The position numbers and the translations under genes are program-made. Of a DNA stretch of 64,000 nucleotides, positions 56,939 to 64,000 are shown piece by piece. Position 1 is the first letter of the stretch, and each line of letters starts with the position of its first letter. The notes beneath the pieces were generated by a model. That model was given only the letters and a program-made list of their open reading frames with translations, had not been told where the DNA came from and did no database searches. Origin of the DNA: Orychophragmus violaceus (lineage: Eukaryota > Streptophyta > Magnoliopsida > Brassicales > Brassicaceae); assembly GCA_030180135.1 (NCBI GenBank), contig CM058230.1, positions 9,735,082 through 9,799,081 on the forward strand, read 5' to 3'.

Positions 56939-57262
56939 TCCTTCCTCAACAAGAAACTTCCAAACCTGAAACAAGAAACTTGGGCCTCAGTCAAATGAAG
57001 AAGCCCGACAATGAAGATGAAGTGAAAAATCCCAATGAAGAATGCATATCCCGTTCCGAAGCAACAACGTTTGTCTCTGTAAAACAGAACAGAGAATCGT
57101 ACAAAAGCAATGGAGGACCATAACAGTACAAGACCAGTCAACAGCTCATTGTGGCCTATCATTTTGATGTGATTTCTAAATGTGATGAGAACTTGGGTTT
57201 TCTTATGTTCATATAAAAATATATGATGTAACCACGAGAGAACTTAAGAAATCTGAATATGA
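56939..57262 (+). repeat. Copia E-type LTR fragment
   Basis: Repeats 50830-51140 (CCTTCCTCAACAAGAAACTT to GAGAACTTAAGAAATCTGAA) with scattered differences. It joins satellite sequence at AGTACCAA. Confidence 0.8.
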
Positions 57263-60200
57263 AGTACCAACTATTTTTTCTAAAACGCGGCTGCTTAGCC
57301 GTCTAGGCGCCGAGTAATCGCAGATTACCGGGTGACCGCTATGATTTTAGTCTAACCGGCAAAATAAATCAGTGATCCGATTAATACAGTCTATGTCTGC
57401 TTAATATAGTTAGGCAGCACTTTATAAGGTTATGCAGCGGTATTAATAATAATACATTGGCCCAAAAAGTAACTAAAGCTTTTAATGTTGCAAAGATTCT
57501 GACATTTTGAAACGTGTCACCTTAGATTTACCATCATATACTTACTAGTTCAGCTTTTGTGAAGGATATATTTGTATTTTAAAGATTTTCCAGTGACAAC
57601 CTTCTCCTCTCTATTGATTTATCGATAAGGAATGAAATTGAACACAAATCCTATGTAGCTATCAGTGGTTCACTGAGCTATTATCTTCACATAGAATATA
57701 AATAAAGCTAGTATCAATCCTTGTTCTGAAATGCGGTTGCTTAAGCTTAGGCGGCCAAGTAATCGCTGATCGTCGGGTGACCGCTTCGATTTTAGCCTAA
57801 TCGGAAAAATAAATCGGTGGTCCAATTAACACAATCTACGTTCGCATAATAAATTTAGGCGGCGCTTTATAAGGTTATGCGGCTATTTTAATAAAATTTG
57901 GCCCAAAAAGTAACTAAAGCTTTGAGTGTTGCAAAGATTCTGACATTTTGAAAAGTGTTCCCTTAGATTTACCACTGTATGCTTACAAGTTTAGCTTTGT
58001 GAAGGGTATATTTGTATTTTAAATATTTTCCAGCCTCTTCAATGATTTATCCACAAGGAGGGAAAATAGAAGCCCTATGTGGCTATTAGTGGTTCACTGA
58101 ATTATTATGTTCACATAGAAAATAAATAAAGCTAGTACCAATCCTTACTATAAAACGCTTAGTTTCTTAGGCGGCTGAGTAATAGCTGATTGTCGAGTGA
58201 CTGCTGGTGGTCCAACAAATAGAGTCTACGTCCGCTTAATAAACTTAGGCGTCGCTTTATAAGGTTATGCGGCGATTTTATCAAAAAGATGTGTTGGCCC
58301 AAAAAGTAACTAAAGCTTTTAATGTTGCAAAGATTCTGACATTTTGAAACGTGTACCCTTGGATTTACCACCATATCCTTACTAATTCTGCTTTTGTGAA
58401 GTGTGTATTTTTATTTTAAAGATTCTCAAGTGATAGTCTTCTCCTATCAAATGATTTATTGACAATGAGTGAAATTGAGTAGAAGTCTTATGTGGCTACC
58501 AGTGGTTCACTGAGCTAGTACCAATCTTTGTTCTAAAATGCGGTTGCTTAGCCGCCTAGGCGGCCGAGTAATCGCTAATCACCGGGTGACCTCTGCGATT
58601 TTAGCCTGATCGACAAAATAATTGTGGCCCGATTAATACAGTCTACATGCGCGTAATAAACTAGGCGGTGCTTTATAAGGTTATGCGGCGATATTAATAT
58701 AAATACATTGGCCCAAAAAGTATGTAAAGCTTTTAATGTTGCAAAGATTCTGACATTTTGAAACGTGTTCCCCTAAATTTACCATCATATCCTTACTAGT
58801 TCAGCTATTTTGAAGGGTATATTTGCATGTTAAAAATTTTCTAGTGACAACTTTCTCCTCTCTAATGATTTATCAACAAGAATTGAAATTAAACAGAATT
58901 CCTATGTGGCTATCAGTGGTTTGCTGAGCTATTACCTTCACATAGAAGATAAATAAAGCTAGTATCAATCATTGTTCTAAAATGTGGCTGCTTGCCGCCT
59001 AGGCGGCAGAGTAATCGATGATCGGCGGGTGACCGCTATGATTTTAGCCTGATCAGAAAAAATAAATCGGTGGTCCAGTTAATAGATTCTACGTTCGCGT
59101 AATACAGTTAGGTGGCACTTTATAAGGTTATGTTGCTATTTTAATATAAATATGTTGGCACAAATAGCAACTAAATCTTTTAGTGTTGCAAAGATTCTGA
59201 CATTTTGAAAAGTGTTCCCTTAGATTTACCATTGTATCCTTACTAGTTTAGCTTTTGTGAAAGGTATATTTGTATTTTTAAAATTTTCAGCCTCTTCAAT
59301 GATTTATCGATAAGAAGTGAAAACATAAGCCCTATGTGGCTATTAGTGATTCACTGAAGTATTATGTTCATATAGAAAATAAATAAAGCTACTACCAATC
59401 CTTGATCTAAAACGCTTAGTGGCTTAGGCGGCTGAGTAATCGATGATCGCCGGGTGGCTGCTAGTGTCTGATTAATAGAGTCTAATTCCGCTTAATAAAG
59501 TTAGGTGGCGCTTTATAAGGTTATGCGGCGATTTTAATAAAAAGACATTGGCCAAAAAAAAAAACTAAAGCTTATAATGTTGCAAATATTTTGATATTTT
59601 GAAATGAGTCCTTTAGATTTACCACCATATCCTTACTAGTTCAGCTTTTGGGAAGTGTATATTTGTATTTTTTTTTTTAATTTCAAGTGATAGTCTTCTC
59701 CTATCAAATGATTTATCGACAAGGAGTGAAATTGAGTAGAAGTCTTATGTGGCTACCAGTGATTCACTGCGCTATTATCTTCACATAGAAGATAAAGAAA
59801 CCTAGTACCAATCTTTGTTCTAAAACGCAGATGCTTAGCCGGCTAGGCAGCCGAGTAATCGCTAATTGTCGGGTGACCGCTACGAGTTTAGCCTGATCGA
59901 CAAAATAATGGTGGCCCGATTAATACATTCTACGTCCGCGTTATAAATTAGGCGGTGCTTTATAATTTATGCGGTGATTAATAAAAAGATGTTGGCACAA
60001 AAATAACTAAATCTTTTAATGTTGGAAAGATTCTGCCATTTTAAAATATGTTCCCTTAGATTTACCATCATATCTTTAGTAGTTTTGCTTTTGTGTATAG
60101 TATATTTGTATTTTAAAGATTTTCCAATGATAACCTTCTCCTCTCTAATGATTTATCGACAAAGAGTGAAATTGAACAAAAGTCCTATGTAGCTATTAGT

Positions 60201-61578
60201 GGTTCACTGAGCTATTATCTCCACATAGAAGATAAATAAATCTAGTACAAATCCTTGTTCTAAAACGAGGATGTTTAGCCGTCTAAACGGCCGAGTAATC
60301 GCTGATCGTCGGGTGACCGCTTTGATTTTAGCCTGATCGTCGGGTGGCCGCTTCGATTTTAGCCTGATCTGAAAAATAAATTGGTGGTCCAATTAATAGA
60401 GTCTACGTTCGTGTAATAAAGTTAGGCGGGGCTTCAAAAGGTTATGCGGCATTTTTAACAAAAATGTGTTGGCCCAAAAAGTAATTAAAGCTTTTAATGT
60501 TGCAAAGATTTTGACATTTTGAAAAATGTTCTCTTAGATTGACCAATGTATCCTTACTAGTTTAGCTTTTGTGAAGGGTATGTTTATATTTTAAAGATTT
60601 TCCACTCTTCAATGATTTATTGACAAGGAGTGAAAATAGAAGCCCTATGTGGCTATCAGTGGTTCACTGAACTATTATGTTCACATAGAAGATAAATAAA
60701 GTTAGTACCAATCCATGTTCTAAAATGTTTAGTTGCTTAGGCGGCTGAGTAATCGTTGATCGTCGGGTGACTACTGATGGTCCGACTAATATAGTCTATG
60801 CCCGCTTAATAAAGTTAGGCGGCGCTTTATAAGATTATGCAGCGATTTTAATAAAAAGACGTTGGCCCAAAAAAGTAACTAAAAATTTTAATGTAGCAAA
60901 TATTCTGACATTTTGAAACATGTACCTTTAGATTTACCACCATATTCTTACTAATTCTGCTTTTGTGAAGTGTATATTTGTATTTTAATGATTTTCAAGT
61001 GATAATCTTCTCCTCTCCATTGATTTATCGACAATGAGTGAAATTGAGTAGAAGTCCTATGTGGTTACAAGTGGTACACTTAACTATTATTTTCATATAG
61101 AAGATAAATAAAGCTAGTATCAATCCTTGTTCTAAAACGCGGCTGCTTAACCGTCTAGGCGGCCGAGTAATCGTTGATCGTCGGGTGACCTCTACGATTT
61201 TAACCAAATCAGCAAAATAAATCGGTGGTCCAGTTAATACAGTCTACGTCCACTTATTAAAATTAGGCAGCGCTTTATAAAGTTATGCGGCGATTTTAAT
61301 TAAAAAAAACATTGGTCCAAAAGTAACTAAAGCTTTTAATGTTACAAAAATTTTGAAATTTTGAAACATGTTCCCTTAGATTTACGCCATTATTTTTACT
61401 AGTTCAGCTTTTATAGATGATATATTTGTAATTTAAAGATTTTCGAGTGACAATCTTCTTTTTTCCAATGATTTATCGATAAGGAGTAAAAATGTAAAAC
61501 TAAACATAAGTCTTATGTGACTATGAGTGGTTCGTTGATCTATTATCTTCACATAGAAGACAAATAGAGCTAGTACCA
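57263..61578. repeat. Satellite array, right segment, with three-monomer higher-order period
   Basis: Monomers start near 57278, 57724, 58149, 58531, 58973, 59404, 59819, 60259, 60718 and 61129. Three types alternate in order. Type 1 has the full CTTAGCCG...TAGG palindrome and AAATTGAAC. Type 2 has CTACGTTCG, TTTAGCTTT, GTGAAAATAGAAG and TTATGTTCA. Type 3 has the short CTTAGT...CTTAGGCGGCTGAG start and ATTGAGTAGAAGTC. Trimer lengths are about 1253, 1288 and 1310 bp. Confidence 0.85.
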
Positions 61579-62207
61579 ATATATATATATATATAATTGG
61601 CCTATATATTAGCTATATATTAATTATATGGATTATTGTTCTTTATGTTTTTAGATTTTCTTTTCAATTTAGAGGTTTTCCAACCAATAGTAGTATTTTT
61701 ACCCTTTTAAATAAAAAAATAAATAGAAGTTATCACTTATGTATTTTTATGAATATTATAAAACTAAACGCAGAAAAACATTATTTGTTATATTACACAT
61801 AAAAATATTTAAATTATCATCATAAAATTCCGTCTTACTCAATAGTCAATACTCACTATCTGATTTTCTCCCGATTTAAAGTAATTCGGTAGGTCTGGAT
61901 TGACCGCTTGTATAATGCCACGTGGATTTCACTAACCCATGATTTTTTTTCTAAATGTATTTACTTCTTAAAGAAACCTTGTATCAGGAAAAAACAACAC
62001 AAAGAAAAGAGAAAAAGAGATGGATATATTAACATTTACACGCCGTAGAATTCAACAACAAATTGTTGTCAGTACCAAAAAAAAAAAGAAAAAAAAAATA
62101 CTATAGTTAAAATACATTCCCACATTGTAAAAAAAGAAAAAAGACGTAGTATATAGCAATAGATACGATATACAAACATAGTTAGATTTATAATTTTTAT
62201 TGTTTGT
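61579..62207. other. AT-rich 3' flank of the FPP gene
   Basis: Starts with an (AT)n run (about 61578-61594) and holds several A-rich tracts. No gene. It should include the FPP 3' UTR and poly(A) signals on the minus strand near 62150-62207. Confidence 0.5.
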
Positions 62208-64000
62208 TTACTTTGCTTTAGAGGAGAAGAACCTGCTGAATCCTCTATGTTTCTCAGGGGTAAGTCCCGACGAGGACGATGACGAGTTTGACTTGGTGTG
62301 TCTATGTTTTGACCCTACCGGAGATCTCATTGTAGTCATCCATGGTGTTTCTTTGTCTGAAGGCGAACTTAGTTTGTTGTCTTGAGGATTTGTGGTAGTT
62401 GCGTACTCGTTGTCTTCTTCTGGGGTTAGGGCTTGTTCGTGGCTTGGAGAAGAAGCAACCTGTTCTGCTTGAGGACACATAGATTTGAGTTGCTTCCCAA
62501 GAAGCAATATTGTCTCTTGACACTCTTGTAGCTTCTCTGCAGCAGCTGCTAATTCATTGTCCTGTAAACATGAGATAAACATTAGATTTGAAATCGCAGT
62601 CTCGGTTAGATAAGAAATGGGTTTGTTTCGAAAGTTACCTGTTTGCTTTTAGGATCAGCTTCAGTTACAGAACAAGTCGGGCAATTTTGGTTGTTTCTGA
62701 AGTTTTGTAGGAATAAGAAGTTAGAGACTTTATGTTAGTAAAAAAAAATGAGAATAACGTTTAGTTTTACTATACCTTTGTAATTGCTCCTCGAGTTCTT
62801 GGCATTTGGTTAAAGCCTCGCGGTGATTTTCCTTTTCATCATGAAGCTCATCTTCTAAGTTGTCGATTTTGACTCTAAGAGAACTCAACTCGATTTCCAG
62901 CTCCGATGATCTAGTTTCAAGAGATCTATATGATTCCACCATGCATTTCAGCTGAGTCTCGGCCATGCCATTAGACTTCTGAGCAGATTCCAAATCTGAT
63001 TTGACTTCAGCAAGAAGTTGCTCTGTTTCTTGTAGTTTTGACTTAGTTGCTTCGAGATCTGCTTCACAGCTTGCAAGTTTGGTCTCTGCTTTTTCTTTCT
63101 CGAGCTTCAATCCTTCAAACTCTTCTGATGTAAATTTACAAAGCTTGGATTCGTAGCCAGATGTTCTGGTGCAATCATCTGGAATCTCAGAATCAGAGGT
63201 CTGAGAACCACCATTCTGGTAATGTTCAGCTGATGAATCTTTCCGAAGAAGTGCTTTGTTTTCCGGTAGAGCGACTTTATCAATGCAATCTGGGCTGTGA
63301 ATCTCAACTTCAGATGCGTTGAATCCCAACACATTGATTTTCAGTTCACTAGCTTCGACTAAAACTCGCGAGAGATCAAACAGAAAGTCGACCAGAGTTT
63401 TCTCCTTGGCCAAGACTCTGTCGAATGTGACAGAGAACTCTTGAACTTTTTGGGAGAATGAGTCCTGACAGGGCGTTGCTTCTTTCGAAAGGTAGGAAAC
63501 ATAGTGGTAAATCTGAGACAGAGCATGTGCCAGTTCTTGTGTTATTACCTCAACGATGGTAACTTTGTCCTCTGTGGTCTCATTTGACATGGCTATCTCC
63601 TTTTCTTCTGTATGACCGTTTACATTAGGTCCATGACATTCAGAAGGTAGCTTAACACCACCTGCATCTTCGATGGCACAATGAACCTCTGCTAAAATCT
63701 TCTCGAAGGCAGCATCTTTGGGGAGAGACTGAAGCAAAGTGGAGATTCTTTTCTTCAGTTGCGTCGCTGGTAGAGTCTCAGCATCGGTTGAACCATTTAC
63801 GGTCGAGTCATTTGGTAGACAAGCTAGCTTCTCCATTTCTAGAAAGTCGTCCATAAGCTCCAAATGGTTAGCACTCTCGGTCTTCTTGATCTTCGTACTG
63901 TTTTTATCCTTGTTAGTTTGAGAGAGTTCCGACATCAAGGACCCAGCGATGCTTCTAGAATCTTCGTTTCCATCTTCAGACATTGAAGCCATACTAGGAG
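62208..64000 (-). CDS. Filament-like plant protein (FPP), 3' part, three exons visible
   Basis: Exons on the minus strand: 64000 (open at the edge) to 62776, 62696-62639, 62561-62208 with stop TAA at 62208. Introns are GT-AG (donors GTATAG and GTAACT, acceptors TTCAG and TACAG) and phases join correctly: 1217, 58 and 354 bases. The Met at 63992 is probably internal, since the frame stays open to the edge and FPPs are about 1000 residues. It contains the FPP block NHLELMDDFLEMEKLACLPN, a long coiled coil (from about EGLKLEKEKAETKLASCEAD to CQELEEQLQR) and the typical C-terminus LTPEKHRGFSRFFSSKAK. FPPs are plant coiled-coil proteins linked to the cytoskeleton and nuclear envelope-microtubule interface. 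Closest relatives from memory are Arabidopsis FPP4 and FPP6; I cannot tell which. Confidence 0.92.

Noticed and set aside
62730..62775. C-terminal extension of the first visible FPP exon (RYSKTKRYSHFFLLT)
   Set aside because: It is intron read-through after the GTATAG donor at 62775; splicing to 62696-62639 keeps the frame and the conserved C-terminus.

Overview
The window is plant nuclear DNA from a member of the Brassicaceae; I cannot name the species. Evidence: ATHILA-type Gypsy elements with a tRNA-Asp primer site, a Tat-type Gypsy element with a second RNase H, Copia elements, and at the right edge the 3' half of an intron-containing filament-like plant protein (FPP) gene. That FPP gene is the only ordinary host gene I can support. 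The rest reads as pericentromere-like or heterochromatic DNA made of nested LTR retrotransposons set in a tandem satellite array.

Layout. (A) 1-7319: minus-strand non-autonomous Athila-like element, 3' end outside the window, coding Gag-protease and an ATHILA ORF-1-type protein but no reverse transcriptase or integrase. (Array) A tandem repeat of about 445 bp monomers fills 7320-9586, 25514-26491, 29435-31092 and 57263-61578. It appears to be one or a few arrays split by later insertions. (B) 9587-25513: a second, more decayed Athila-like element with CTAGG target duplications, inserted inside a monomer. (C) 12629-22762: a young element with about 3.5 kb LTRs nested in B (ATCCG duplications), carrying only a multi-zinc-knuckle protein. 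(D) 26492-29434: a small defective LTR element (AATAG duplications). (E) 31093-34825, 42953-43052 and 50215-51190: one broken Copia element. It is split by (F) 34826-42947, a Tat-type Gypsy element (TCTTC duplications) with an antisense extra gene, and by (G) 43053-50214, a Copia element with very similar LTRs but a decayed pol. 51191-57262 is AT-rich and holds a foldback structure and fragments of other LTRs. 57263-61578 is the best-preserved part of the array and shows a three-monomer higher-order period. 61579-62207 is the FPP 3' flank, and FPP runs leftward from the window edge.

The most unusual signal crosses family lines. It is a bipartite palindromic motif, two TCGATCGA-type cores spaced almost always 20-22 bp apart (usually 21), found about 27 times. 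It occurs in both Athila-like Gypsy elements and in Copia element G, in untranslated regions, in U3 upstream of the likely TATA box, and once inside an open gag frame. It behaves like a shared cis-acting site of these retrotransposons and I know of no established name for it.

The insertion order can be read from the sequence: array first, then A, B, D and E; C inside B; F and G inside E. Hand-counted LTR differences (about 0.3% for C, 0.7% for G, 3-4% for B and F) agree with C and G being the youngest.
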